Below, piece by piece: positions 18,457-28,058 of a stretch of DNA of 64,000 nt (position 1 is its first letter; every line of letters begins with the position of its first letter). Source of the stretch: Tous-C4FEB sp044356555 (GTDB lineage Bacteria; Verrucomicrobiota; Verrucomicrobiia; Opitutales; Opitutaceae); NCBI GenBank assembly GCA_044356555.1, contig JBIKWB010000004.1, forward strand, positions 62,001 to 126,000. Reading direction: 5' to 3'. The notes under the pieces are model-generated. The model was not told the origin of the DNA. It was given only the letters and a program-made list of their open reading frames with translations, and searched no databases. A program made the position numbers and the translations under genes.

Positions 18457-19920
18457 ATGAAACCCACGACGCTCCTCCTCGCCGCCTCGCTTGTCGCCAA
18501 CGCCGCGCTCCTCGTATTCGTCGCGACCCGATCCGCGCCCACCGCACCGCCGCCCGTTCAACCTCTCGCTACCCCGGCAAACTCCGCCGCCAACCGCGAG
18601 GCCGACGCCGTCTCCGCCGGACTCCGCGCCGCCCTCGCCTCCGGCGACCTCGCCGCGTTGCAAGCCGCCGGCCTTCCCGCCGATCTCGCCCGCGACGTCC
18701 TGCTCGGCCGCGCCTTCGCCCGCTACCAACAGGCGCTCAAGGCCGCCCGCACCTCCGCCGCCCCCGACGACGGTCGCTGGTGGCGCACCGGGGCCGCGAC
18801 CCGCAACCGCGAAGCCGAACTCCTCGCCCGCCACGCCCTCTCCGACGCCATGATCGCCGCCTTCGGCGATGATCTCGGACTCGGCGGCACCGATCGCGCC
18901 CAGCTCGCATTTCTCCCGGCCGAAAAACGCGCCGCCCTCCGCCGCATCGGCCAGGACTACGACGAGATGATGGCCAAGTTCTCCGCCGGCGGCATCCAAC
19001 TCGCCTCCGACAAAGAAAAACTCCGCCTCCTCCGCGCCGAGCGCGACCGCGATATCGCCGCCCTGCTCACGCCCGCCGAACTCGCCGACTACGAACTCCG
19101 CACTTCCCCCAGCGCCGCCGCGATCCGCGCCCGCTACGGCGACGCGATCGCCACCGAAGCCGACTTCAAGAAACTCTTCGCCCTCCAAAAAGCCTACGAC
19201 GAGAAATTCCCCGCCGAATCCCTCAGCGGTCGCATCTCCCCCGAGACCCTGCGCGCCCGCAGCGACGCACAAAAACAACTGCAGGCCGATATCCGCACCG
19301 CCGTCGGCGACGACGCTTATGCCGCATTGCGCCGCAGCGCCGACCCCGAACTCCGCGCCCTCGATTCCTTGGCCACCCGCGTCGGCCTCCCCGCCACGAC
19401 CACCGAGCGCGTCGCCACCGCGCGCGAGACCTACGCCGCCGAATCCCAACGCATCAACGCCGACCTTGCCCTCACCGCCGCCCAACGCCGCACGCAGCTC
19501 CAGGAACTCGGCACCCGCGCCCGCACCGAACTCACTTCGACGCTCGGCGCCGAAGTCGCCGACGCCTTTGCCCCGCGCGCCTCGTGGATCGGGATGTTGC
19601 AAGGCGGCCTCGCCTTCTCGACCACGCCCACGGCCAACAATCCCGGCGGCCTCGCCCTCGGCGGCGCGCAACCCAGCGTCTATCCGATCATGCCCGCCGG
19701 CACGCCCGGCCCCGGCGGCGCACCCGGCGTGCGGCAGATCGTCAACATTGTGAGCGGCTCATCCGAAACCTTCGGCGGCTCACCCGGGCCCGGCGGTTTG
19801 AACCTCGGCGGCGGCCCCGCCATCGAGACCTCCGGCACGTTCCAAGTAATCTCCGTCGGCAACCCACCGCCTCCACCTACGCCGCCGCCAACGCCGACCC
19901 CCACACCGCCAAAGCCGTGA
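18457..19920 (+). CDS. Membrane-anchored helical protein of unknown function (paralogue of 21247-22554)
   Basis: A 487-residue protein of no recognised family. An N-terminal hydrophobic helix (TTLLLAASLVANAALLVFVA) works as an anchor or signal. The body is charged and helical, with LLRAERDRDIAALLTPAELADYELR near 190-217 and FKKLFALQKAYDEKF near 237-251. The C-terminal 90 residues are Gly/Pro-rich low complexity ending in a run of prolines and threonines. The same layout and matching motifs (LTPQEFEEFQLRSS and EAEFRALYKAAAAIDEKYG) occur in the protein at 21247-22554, so the two are paralogues separated by a divergent EamA gene. The role is unknown; the helical body with conserved LTP.E motifs suggests a periplasmic structural or regulatory part. 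Confidence 0.8.
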   Translation: MKPTTLLLAASLVANAALLVFVATRSAPTAPPPVQPLATPANSAANREADAVSAGLRAALASGDLAALQAAGLPADLARDVLLGRAFARYQQALKAARTSAAPDDGRWWRTGAATRNREAELLARHALSDAMIAAFGDDLGLGGTDRAQLAFLPAEKRAALRRIGQDYDEMMAKFSAGGIQLASDKEKLRLLRAERDRDIAALLTPAELADYELRTSPSAAAIRARYGDAIATEADFKKLFALQKAYDEKFPAESLSGRISPETLRARSDAQKQLQADIRTAVGDDAYAALRRSADPELRALDSLATRVGLPATTTERVATARETYAAESQRINADLALTAAQRRTQLQELGTRARTELTSTLGAEVADAFAPRASWIGMLQGGLAFSTTPTANNPGGLALGGAQPSVYPIMPAGTPGPGGAPGVRQIVNIVSGSSETFGGSPGPGGLNLGGGPAIETSGTFQVISVGNPPPPPTPPPTPTPTPPKP

Positions 19921-19942
19921 TTCGACGGCGACGGCCGTCCGC

Positions 19943-20917
19943 TCAGGTCTTCCCCGCCGGCTTCAGCTGGATCAAAATATTCGCCGCCGTGATCAGTCCG
20001 CCACCCACGAGCAATGTCCACGTCGCGGTTTCGTTGGCGTAGTTGATCATCGCCCACACGGAAAAAACCGCCGGCAAAAACAGCGCCGCCAGCGAGCCGA
20101 AGATCGGCTCCACGCAGTAGATCAGCCCCGCCTCGGTCGCCGTGATTTTTGGCTGCCACGCGTTCATCAGCCCGAACGCCCCGAGCGTACACACCACCGT
20201 GAGCGTGACCGTAAAACCCAGCCACACCGGCGAGGTCCACGGCACCACCATCGCCGCCACACTCGGCGCCGTCGCTCCCGCCAGCACGGCAAACACCAGC
20301 GCCTCCGTGGCGAACATCACCAGCGTGAGTTCAAACGCGCGGTTCGCCGCAAATTCCTTTTTTTCCAGCCAAAGGATTTGTCCCATGAAAAACACCGAGG
20401 CCAGCAACGTCTCCCATTCGCCCCGCCCGAGATGCAGTTCCCGCCAGTCGAAACGCCCGAGGATCGCCACGCCCGCGAGCACGAGCGCGCAACTCAGCCA
20501 CACGCGACCGCCGGGGTTCCGCCTCGCCTGCACCGCCACATAGATCGGAATCAGGATCGCGTAAAACTGTGTGAGAAAGGCCGAGGTCGACGCCGAGGTG
20601 AATTGCAGCGCGTCATTTTGCAGCAGCATCCCCGCCGACGCGAAGAGCCCGATCACGATCCCTTGCTTCAGCTCACCGCGCGTTACCCCACGCCACGCGA
20701 GCGGCTTCAACGCCATCAAGACGAGCAACGCCAACAGGAAACGCGGTGCCACCGTGTAAATCGCCGAAAACCACGTGCCCGCCTCCGGGATGATCCGCTC
20801 GTGCAGGAGCAAGATCGACTTGATCAACGGAAAGCTCAGCCCCCAGCAAAGATTCGCCACGAGCAGCATGAGCAGCGCCTGCGTGCGTTGCGGGTGGGGA
20901 GCATTTGAGGACGACAT
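19943..20917 (-). CDS. EamA/DMT-superfamily transporter
   Basis: A 324-residue transporter with about ten hydrophobic helices, starting at ALLMLLVANLCWGLSFPLIKS. The second EamA repeat contains IYCVEPIFGSLAALFLPAV near the C-terminus. It differs from the one at 16775-17629 and is on the opposite strand. ATG 20917 was chosen; a longer in-frame reading adds an Arg-rich stretch without coding character. It is convergent with the preceding unknown gene (23 nt apart) and divergent from the second paralogue. The substrate is unknown. Confidence 0.88.
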   Translation of the reverse strand: MSSSNAPHPQRTQALLMLLVANLCWGLSFPLIKSILLLHERIIPEAGTWFSAIYTVAPRFLLALLVLMALKPLAWRGVTRGELKQGIVIGLFASAGMLLQNDALQFTSASTSAFLTQFYAILIPIYVAVQARRNPGGRVWLSCALVLAGVAILGRFDWRELHLGRGEWETLLASVFFMGQILWLEKKEFAANRAFELTLVMFATEALVFAVLAGATAPSVAAMVVPWTSPVWLGFTVTLTVVCTLGAFGLMNAWQPKITATEAGLIYCVEPIFGSLAALFLPAVFSVWAMINYANETATWTLLVGGGLITAANILIQLKPAGKT

Positions 20918-21246
20918 GGCGCGGCGAAAAGTCCGCGACCGTGCCCCACACCCCGGACCCCGCCAAGCGAATAGGCGGGCACGCATGAATCCGCGCGAGC
21001 ACCCAGGGCAGCCGGACCTGACGAAGCTGGCACGGCGGGCAATTGCCCGGCACGGGCGGCCTCGTTACCTTGCCCACTACGGGCGGGCCGCTCGGCATCG
21101 GCTCCGCATCACCCGATTAACCCCAGCCCACGTCAGAGATCTATTCGGCGAAAGCCTCCTCGACGCGTCGTAATCGCCACCGCATCACGCTTCACCGCTT
21201 TACTCTCCATCTCTCTCCGCCAGCGTTCCGCAAACCCCTGTTGTCC
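20918..21246. other. Intergenic region between divergent genes
   Basis: About 330 nt between the EamA gene (minus) and the unknown protein at 21247 (plus). It must hold both promoters. No RNA gene, palindrome or convincing short gene was seen. Open frames here are Arg/Pro-rich and look non-coding. Confidence 0.5.
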
Positions 21247-22554
21247 ATGAAACTCCCCGTCGTCCTCCTCGTCGCCTCCCTCGCGGTCAACGCCGCCGTC
21301 GTCACCCTCTACTTCAAACAATCCTCGGGTGCGACGTCGGCCGGCTCCGCCGCGGTTGCCGCGCTCCCAGAAAAATCCGCCGGTTCGTCGGGCTCTGCGG
21401 CGCCCGTCCCGTCCGCCGCGTCGGACGCCGCCGTCCAAACCGCACAGCTCGCCAAATCGTGGAGCGAGCTCCAAGCCGGTGACCTCAAGACCTTGCCCGA
21501 GCGCCTACGCGCCGCCGGCTTTCCCCCGTCGATGATCCGCGCCATCGTCGCCGCGCAGGTCAACGAGCAGTTCTCCGCCCGGCGGAAAGAACTTCTCGGC
21601 AACCAAGCCGAGCAGCCGTTTTGGAAGAACCAACGCTCCGGCATGATAGACCCCAAGACCATGACCGCCCTGCGCGATCTCGGCAAAGAGCAGATGGCAC
21701 TCATGAAGTCCCTCCTCGGCGACAGCGCCCCCGGCAACGACGAGATCAACGCTTGGCAACGCCGCCAGTTCGGCAACCTCGCCCCCGAGAAACTGACTCA
21801 GCTACAAAGCATCAATACCGACTACGGCGAACTCCAGCAGGAGATCATGCAAAAGGCCAACGGCGTCATGCTCCCGGAGGACCGCGAGAAACTCGCCTAC
21901 CTCGAAAAGGAAAAACTCGCGGATATCGCGAAGACCCTCACGCCGCAGGAGTTCGAAGAATTCCAACTCCGCTCCAGCAATACCGCCAACCAGCTTCGCG
22001 GCCAGCTCGGCAGCTTTAACACCACCGAGGCCGAATTCCGCGCGCTCTACAAAGCCGCAGCCGCCATCGACGAAAAATACGGCACCGCCGGCTCCTTCGG
22101 CGGCGCGCGCAATCCCGGCGACTATCAAAACCGTCAGGCCGATATGCTCGCGCAGGCCAAGGCCGTCCTCACGCCCGAGCGCTTCGCCGACTACAAACTC
22201 GCCACCGACCCGCAGTCCCGGCAGGTCAGCAGTCTCGTCGCGCGCCTCGAACTCCCGCCCGCCACGACCCAGCAGGTCGTGTCGCTCCAGCAAGACGTCC
22301 AAGCTCGCGCCCGCGCGATCCAGACCAACCGCGCCCTCTCCGTCGCCGACCGCACCGCCCAGCTCACCGCGCTCCAACAGGAAGCCACCGCGAAGCTGAC
22401 CACGACCCTGACGCCGCGCGGCTTGGAAGCCTATAAACAAAACGGCGGCTACTGGCTCGATTCGCTCAAGCCCCGCCCCGCCGCCCCTTCGGGCGCGACC
22501 ACCCCCGCAATCCCCCCCGGCGCGATGCCCGCCGTCCGCCTGCCCGGCGGCTGA
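21247..22554 (+). CDS. Membrane-anchored helical protein of unknown function (paralogue of 18457-19920)
   Basis: A 435-residue protein. The N-terminal anchor (LPVVLLVASLAVNAAVVTLYF) and a helical, charged body mirror the paralogue upstream. Shared segments include LAYLEKEKLADIAKTLTPQEFEEFQLR and the F.ALYKAAAAIDEKYG motif, and the repeat unit ending LTP..FADYKL recurs. The C-terminal tail is Pro/Ala-rich (TTPAIPPGAMPAVRLPGG) but much shorter. The start is ATG 21247; an in-frame TTG two codons earlier is possible. No family is recognised. The gene is followed 125 nt later by a polyphosphate kinase 2 gene on the same strand, which may or may not be co-transcribed. Confidence 0.8.
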   Translation: MKLPVVLLVASLAVNAAVVTLYFKQSSGATSAGSAAVAALPEKSAGSSGSAAPVPSAASDAAVQTAQLAKSWSELQAGDLKTLPERLRAAGFPPSMIRAIVAAQVNEQFSARRKELLGNQAEQPFWKNQRSGMIDPKTMTALRDLGKEQMALMKSLLGDSAPGNDEINAWQRRQFGNLAPEKLTQLQSINTDYGELQQEIMQKANGVMLPEDREKLAYLEKEKLADIAKTLTPQEFEEFQLRSSNTANQLRGQLGSFNTTEAEFRALYKAAAAIDEKYGTAGSFGGARNPGDYQNRQADMLAQAKAVLTPERFADYKLATDPQSRQVSSLVARLELPPATTQQVVSLQQDVQARARAIQTNRALSVADRTAQLTALQQEATAKLTTTLTPRGLEAYKQNGGYWLDSLKPRPAAPSGATTPAIPPGAMPAVRLPGG

Positions 22555-22679
22555 CACGGGAGCATGACCGCACCGGAGACCGAGGCGTCACACCGTTTCG
22601 TTACAATTCCGCGCAGGATTTGCGTGCGCCGCGCCCCCGGCTCGACAAGCCCCGCGCCCGCCGCCACTTCTTTCCGCGC

Positions 22680-24167
22680 ATGGCCAAAGCCGACCCCGCA
22701 CCGCGTCTTTCCAAAAAAGCCTACGACGACCGCGTCGCCGATGTGCGCGCCGACCTCGTCCACATGCAGGTACAGTTGAAGAATGCGCCGTTCCCCGTCC
22801 TCGTGGTCGTTGCCGGCGTCGGCGCCGCCGGCAAGGGCGACGTCGTCAACGTCCTCAACGCCTGGCTCGACCCGCGCGGCGTCGAGACCTTTGCCTTTAA
22901 AGAGCCCACCGACGAAGAACGCGAACGCCCCGCCATGTGGCGTTTCTGGCGCTGCCTTCCGCCCCATGGACGCATGGCCATCTACGCCGGCGGCTGGCAC
23001 ACCGAGGCCCTCCGCGAAGATCCCCGTAACCCGCGCGACCTCGCCGAATTCGACACCGCCCTGCGCCGCATCGCGCGCTTCGAGGACCAACTCACCGCCG
23101 ACGGCGTTCTCATCGTCAAAATCTGGCTTCACCTCACCAAGGACGACCAACGCGCCCGCCTCCACGAACTCGAAGACGACGAGCGCACCGCCTGGCGCAT
23201 CACCGCCGAGGACTGGAAGAGCCACCGCGACTACGACCGCCTCTCCCGCCTCGCCGACACCATGCGCCGCGCCACCCAGCGCCCCGGCGCACCTTGGCAC
23301 GTCATCAACGCCTCCGATCCCCGCGCGCGCAATCTGGAGGTCGCCGACAAAATCCTCACCCGTTTCCGCGCGCACTACCGCACGCACAAAACCGTCGCGC
23401 CCATCGCCAAGCCCCGCCGCACCGCCCCGCTGCGCGCCGCCGGCCTCCGCCGCTTGTTGGCCCTCCCGCTCGACCAGCACGTCGGCTCCGGCGGCTACGA
23501 GGAGAAACGCGACAAATGGCTCGGCAAACTCAACCGCATCGTCCGCACCGCCAACCAGGCCCGCCGCTCGATCGTTTGGGTCTTCGAGGGCTGGGACGCC
23601 GCCGGCAAGGGCGGGGCCATCCGCCGCCTCACCGACGCCATCGACGCCCGCGACTCCCGCGTCATCCCGATTTCCAAACCCACCGACGAAGAGAAAGCCC
23701 ACCACTACCTCTGGCGTTTCTGGCGGCACGTCCCCCGCGCCGGTATGGCCACGATCTACGATCGTTCCTGGTATGGCCGGGTGCTCGTGGAACGCCTCGA
23801 AGGCTTCGCCCGCGACGTCGAGTGGCGCCGCGCCTATGCCGAGATGAACGAATTCGAACGCGAGCTCGTCGAGCACGGCGTGATCGTGATCAAGTTCTGG
23901 CTCCACATCAGCAAAGAGGAGCAACTGCGCCGCTTCCGGAATCGCGAGGATACCGATTACAAGCGGCACAAAATCAACGACGAGGACTGGCGCAACCGCC
24001 GCAAGTGGGCCGCCTACGAAACCGCCGTGGGCGACATGATCGCCCTCACGCAAACCCGCTTCGCGCCCTGGCACCTGATCCCGGCCAACAACAAACGCCA
24101 CGCCCGCCTCGAGATCATCAAGACGTCCTGCCAAATGATCGAGGCCGCCCTCGCCGCGAAGAAGTAG
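22680..24167 (+). CDS. pap: Two-domain polyphosphate kinase 2, polyphosphate:AMP phosphotransferase type
   Basis: A 495-residue cytoplasmic enzyme with two tandem PPK2 domains, as in polyphosphate:AMP phosphotransferase (PAP), which makes ADP from AMP and polyphosphate. Domain 1 (about 15-225) has a degenerate Walker A AGVGAAGKGD and the FKEPTDEE/WRFW motifs. Domain 2 (about 255-490) has a full Walker A EGWDAAGKGG, then SKPTDEEKAHHYLWRFWRHVP and the lid region YDRSWYGRVLVERLEG. The division of labour, with the second domain catalytic, is known in the family. The ATG at 22680 removes an Arg-rich upstream extension. No polyphosphate synthase (ppk1) or exopolyphosphatase is nearby. Confidence 0.88.
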   Translation: MAKADPAPRLSKKAYDDRVADVRADLVHMQVQLKNAPFPVLVVVAGVGAAGKGDVVNVLNAWLDPRGVETFAFKEPTDEERERPAMWRFWRCLPPHGRMAIYAGGWHTEALREDPRNPRDLAEFDTALRRIARFEDQLTADGVLIVKIWLHLTKDDQRARLHELEDDERTAWRITAEDWKSHRDYDRLSRLADTMRRATQRPGAPWHVINASDPRARNLEVADKILTRFRAHYRTHKTVAPIAKPRRTAPLRAAGLRRLLALPLDQHVGSGGYEEKRDKWLGKLNRIVRTANQARRSIVWVFEGWDAAGKGGAIRRLTDAIDARDSRVIPISKPTDEEKAHHYLWRFWRHVPRAGMATIYDRSWYGRVLVERLEGFARDVEWRRAYAEMNEFERELVEHGVIVIKFWLHISKEEQLRRFRNREDTDYKRHKINDEDWRNRRKWAAYETAVGDMIALTQTRFAPWHLIPANNKRHARLEIIKTSCQMIEAALAAKK

Positions 24168-24306
24168 CGCCCCGGCTCCTCACTCCCCCGCCGCCGCCAC
24201 TCGCCCGGGCGAAAGCGTCGGGCGAAATCCCGCCGACTGCAGCGCGCCGCACCTTTGGAGCGCGCATGAAGTCCTCCCGCACCAGCCCCCTGCGGAGATT
24301 CCCCAG

Positions 24307-27300
24307 CTACGCCTGCAACCGCTTCCGCACCGCCGCGAAAATCGCTTCGCCCGTCGCGGGCGATGCGAGCAACACCTCACCGCCCGCCGTCCCGAAATTC
24401 GCCACCGCGTCGCGGATCGCTTCGCGCACACTGAACGCCAACATCAGCGGCGGCTCGCCCACGGCCTTGCTGCCGTGGATCGTGTCCGGCTGCGCCGCCA
24501 TCGGGAGCAGCGTTACGTTCAACTCCACCGGCGCGTCGCTGATCGCCGGGATCTGATAGGTGCTCGCGCTGTGCGTGAGCAGCCGGCCTTTCGCATCCCA
24601 CTTGAGCTCCTCGCGCGTCAGCCAGCCCATGCCTTGCACAAAGCCCCCTTCGATCTGCCCGCGGTCGATCCCCGGGTTCAGCGAGTCGCCCACGTCGTGC
24701 ACGATGTCCACCCGCCGCACGCGGTGCATCCCCGTAAAACCGTCCACTTCCACCTCCGACACCGACGCGCCAAACGAATAGTAATGAAACGGCCGTCCCG
24801 CCGACTTCGACCAGTCCCAGTGAATCCCCGGCGTCTTGTAAAACCCGGTCGTCGAGAGCCCCACCCGGCTCAGGTAAGCCTTCTTGCACACATCCGCGAA
24901 CGGCACCCGCCGCGTCGGCTGGCCGGCCACACTCACCGCGTCGTCGGCGAATTCTAACTTCGCCGCCTCGGCCTCGCTCGCGCCGAGCAGCTCCGCCGCC
25001 ACCGGCCGCAACCGCTCGCGCAGGATCTCGCATGCGTTCCGCACCGCCGCGCCGTTCAAGTCCGCGCCGCTCGACGCCGCCGTCGGCGACGTGTTCGGCA
25101 CTTTGTCCGTGCTCGTCGCCATCAACCGGATTTTCGCCGCCGGCAACCCGAGCTCGCGCATCGCCACACCGAGCATCTTCACGTTGAGCCCTTGCCCCAT
25201 CTCCGTGCCGCCGTGGTTCACCTGCACCGAGCCGTCCGGATAAATGTGCACCAGCGCCCCGGCCTGATTGTAGTGCGTCAGCGTAAACGAAATTCCGAAC
25301 TTCACCGGCGTCACCGCCAGCCCGCGCTTCACCCGCCCGCTCGTCGCATTCCACGCCGCGATCTCCCGTCGTCGTTCCTCGAAGCGCGCCTCCGTCATGA
25401 CCCGCGACCATACTTCCTGGATTCGGTTGATGCCCAGGTCCTCGCGGTAGTGCGTCGTGTTGGTCTCGCCGGCGCCGTGGTAGAAATTCCGCGCCCGCAC
25501 CACTTCCGGCCGCAGCCCGAGCCGGCCCGCGATCCGCGCCACGATTTCTTCCACGACCAACATGCCTTGCGGCCCGCCAAATCCGCGAAACGCCGTGTGC
25601 GACGTCACGTTCGTATTCGCGATCCGCCCGGTGAACTTTACCGCCGGGATGTAGTAGGCGTTGTCCAAGTGAAACAGCGCGCGGTCGCAGATCGCCTGGG
25701 AAAGATCCATCGACCAACCGCCGTCCGACACGAGGTCCACCTGCGACGCGAGCAGCCGTCCTTCGCCGTCGTAGCCGACCGAAAACTTGGCCCAAAACGG
25801 ATGCCGCTTTCCCGTCAACGCCATGTCCACATCGCGGTCCAACTGCCAGCGCACGGGCCGTCCCGTCTTCAGCGCCGCGAGCGCCACGATCGCCGCCGGG
25901 GCGTTGCCCTGCGTTTCCTTGCCCCCGAAACCGCCGCCCATCCGCGGCGACTGCACCGTGACCTTGTTGCGGGAAACATGCAGCATCTCGGCGACGATCG
26001 TTTGGATCTCCGACGGATGTTGCGTCGAGGAATGCACCAGCATGGTCCCGTCCTCGCCCGCCTCGGCCCACGCCGCCTGCGTCTCCAGATAAAAATGCTC
26101 CTGCCCGCCGAATTCGAACTCGCCCTCGAGCCGGTGCGGCGCCGCCGCCAGCGCCGACGTCACGTCGCCGCGCGCGAGGACGTGCGGCTCCGAATGAAAG
26201 CTCCCCGCCGCGATCGCCGCCGGCACGCCGAGCAACGCCGGGAGCGGCACATAATCCACTTCCACCAACGCCGCCGCCGCGCGACACGCCCGCACCGAGT
26301 CACCGATCACCACCGCGACGACTTGCCCGTGATAACGGATTTCATCCGTCGCCAACATCGGCTCATCGTGCCGCACCGGACCCACGTTGTTCTCACCGGG
26401 AATGTCTTCCGCCAGCAGCACCGCCGCAACCCCGGGAAAGGCCCGCGCCTTCGTCGCGTCGCGGCGCGTGATTCTCGCCCGCGCGTGCGGCGCCATCACC
26501 GGCCACACTTCGAGCATCGCCCGTCGCTGCGCCGTGTCGTCCACGTAAAGCGCCCGCCCCGTCACATGGCCGATCGCGCTCCCGTGCCGCAGCGACCGCG
26601 ACGCATCCGCCGGCGGCACCGGCGCGCCGGCCGCAAAGTCCAACGCGCCGTCCTGCGCCAAGCTCCGTTCTCCGCTGGCAAACTTCTCCCATAGGCTCGC
26701 GATGAGTCCGCGCCGATACTCCGCGCCACCGCGCACATCATCGATCGGCGAAAACTCCTCGCGCAGCACCGCCGCCACGTCGCCCGCCGCCGCCGCGAGC
26801 GTCCGGCCCACCAGCGCCGACTCCGCCTTGAGCGCCCGCACCGGCGTCGCCGCCACACCGCCAAAAGCCAGCCGCGCTTTCGTCACCACCCCGGCCACAT
26901 CGCACTCCACGCGAAACGCCGCCGCGACGATGCTGATGTCCATCTCGCGCCGTTTGGAGACTTTGAAATAATCCGCCCGCACCGCGCCATCGCCGCGCGG
27001 CACGATGATTTCCCGGATAATCTCACCGGGTTGCAGCACCGTTTTCCGATAGCCCGTGAAAAAATCCTTCAACGCCACCGTGCGGTCGCCGTTCGCCGAG
27101 GAGAGCAACAACGTCGCATCCAGCGTGAGCAGCAACGGCGCGCTGTCGCCGATGGGCGAGGCCGTCGCGAGATTGCCGCCGAGCGTCGCCCGACTCCGAA
27201 TCTGCCGCGAGGCGTAGACCGCCAACATTTTTTGCAGCGACGGATATTCCGCGCCCATCGCCTGCTCGACATTCGTCAACGTCGCACCCGCACCCACCCG

Positions 27301-28050
27301 CCACGCGGTCGGGGTTTCGACGATTTGCGTCAGCTCCGGCACCGCTTCGGTCGAGATCAGCAGCGGGAACGCCTTGGCCTTCTTGTTCAGTTCGACGCCG
27401 ATCTCCGTCGCGCCCGCCACGAGCAGCGCGGCCGGATGCGCCGCCTTCAGGGCAAACAAAGCCGCGAGCGAGGTCGGCCGGAAAAACCGTTCGCCCGCCG
27501 CCGCGTAGTCCACGCCGCCGAGGGGCGCGAGCGGCTGCCCCAGCCTCGCCTTAAACTTGTCCGTCGCCGGCTCCGCGACCGTCGCGAGGGCCGCATCGCG
27601 GATAGGACGGTAACCGGTGCAACGGCACAGGTTGCCGCAGAGCTGGTCGCTCAGCTTGGCCGGTGTCCGACAGTCGGTGCGGTTGTGCGCCTCAAACAGC
27701 GACACGACGATCCCCGGCGTGCAATAGCCGCACTGCGAACCGTAGTTCTCCACCATCGTGCTCTGTGCGGGATGAAGTTTCGCGCCGTCGGCCAGTCCGT
27801 CGACCGTGATGACCTCCCGCCCGGCAAACATCGGGAGCAGCGCGATGCAGCTGTTGATCGCGCGGTAGGTCGGCTGGCCGTGCGCGTCGCGGTCCACCAG
27901 CGCCACCGTGCACGCACCGCAATCGCCCTCGGCGCAACCTTGCTTGCTGCCGGTGCAGCCGTGCGTGCGCAGGTAATCGAGCAGCGTCGTCGTGGGCGCG
28001 AGGCCGTCGACCTTCGTGATCTTCCCGTTGAGTGTGAAATCAAACGCCAT
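24307..28050 (-). CDS. Single-chain xanthine dehydrogenase
   Basis: A 1247-residue molybdo-flavoenzyme oxidising hypoxanthine/xanthine to urate. Domain order is as follows. The 2Fe-2S ferredoxin domain has Cys39, Cys44 and Cys47 in GCAEGDCGACTV. The second 2Fe-2S domain has CGYCTPG and CRCTGY. The FAD domain contains LLVAGATEIGVELNKK and GATLTNVE. The molybdopterin-binding domain has STQHPSEIQTIVAEML, GGGFGGKETQ, the FRGFGGPQG loop and the C-terminal GSKAVGEPPLML, whose Glu is the catalytic residue. Most bacterial homologues are split into XdhA and XdhB; here all cofactor domains are in one chain, as in eukaryotes. ATG 28050 directly precedes the ferredoxin domain. It is the last gene of the purine operon, 8 nt after the amidohydrolase. 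No XdhC maturation factor is nearby. Confidence 0.93.
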   Translation of the reverse strand: MAFDFTLNGKITKVDGLAPTTTLLDYLRTHGCTGSKQGCAEGDCGACTVALVDRDAHGQPTYRAINSCIALLPMFAGREVITVDGLADGAKLHPAQSTMVENYGSQCGYCTPGIVVSLFEAHNRTDCRTPAKLSDQLCGNLCRCTGYRPIRDAALATVAEPATDKFKARLGQPLAPLGGVDYAAAGERFFRPTSLAALFALKAAHPAALLVAGATEIGVELNKKAKAFPLLISTEAVPELTQIVETPTAWRVGAGATLTNVEQAMGAEYPSLQKMLAVYASRQIRSRATLGGNLATASPIGDSAPLLLTLDATLLLSSANGDRTVALKDFFTGYRKTVLQPGEIIREIIVPRGDGAVRADYFKVSKRREMDISIVAAAFRVECDVAGVVTKARLAFGGVAATPVRALKAESALVGRTLAAAAGDVAAVLREEFSPIDDVRGGAEYRRGLIASLWEKFASGERSLAQDGALDFAAGAPVPPADASRSLRHGSAIGHVTGRALYVDDTAQRRAMLEVWPVMAPHARARITRRDATKARAFPGVAAVLLAEDIPGENNVGPVRHDEPMLATDEIRYHGQVVAVVIGDSVRACRAAAALVEVDYVPLPALLGVPAAIAAGSFHSEPHVLARGDVTSALAAAPHRLEGEFEFGGQEHFYLETQAAWAEAGEDGTMLVHSSTQHPSEIQTIVAEMLHVSRNKVTVQSPRMGGGFGGKETQGNAPAAIVALAALKTGRPVRWQLDRDVDMALTGKRHPFWAKFSVGYDGEGRLLASQVDLVSDGGWSMDLSQAICDRALFHLDNAYYIPAVKFTGRIANTNVTSHTAFRGFGGPQGMLVVEEIVARIAGRLGLRPEVVRARNFYHGAGETNTTHYREDLGINRIQEVWSRVMTEARFEERRREIAAWNATSGRVKRGLAVTPVKFGISFTLTHYNQAGALVHIYPDGSVQVNHGGTEMGQGLNVKMLGVAMRELGLPAAKIRLMATSTDKVPNTSPTAASSGADLNGAAVRNACEILRERLRPVAAELLGASEAEAAKLEFADDAVSVAGQPTRRVPFADVCKKAYLSRVGLSTTGFYKTPGIHWDWSKSAGRPFHYYSFGASVSEVEVDGFTGMHRVRRVDIVHDVGDSLNPGIDRGQIEGGFVQGMGWLTREELKWDAKGRLLTHSASTYQIPAISDAPVELNVTLLPMAAQPDTIHGSKAVGEPPLMLAFSVREAIRDAVANFGTAGGEVLLASPATGEAIFAAVRKRLQA

Positions 28051-28058
28051 GACCGGGC

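Noticed and set aside
22449..24134. Minus-strand open frame opposite the polyphosphate kinase 2 gene
   Set aside because: The plus strand carries two Walker A motifs and PPK2 signatures; the antisense frame is low complexity.
24377..26287. Second minus-strand frame inside xanthine dehydrogenase
   Set aside because: Gly/Arg-rich shadow in another frame of a well-supported enzyme.
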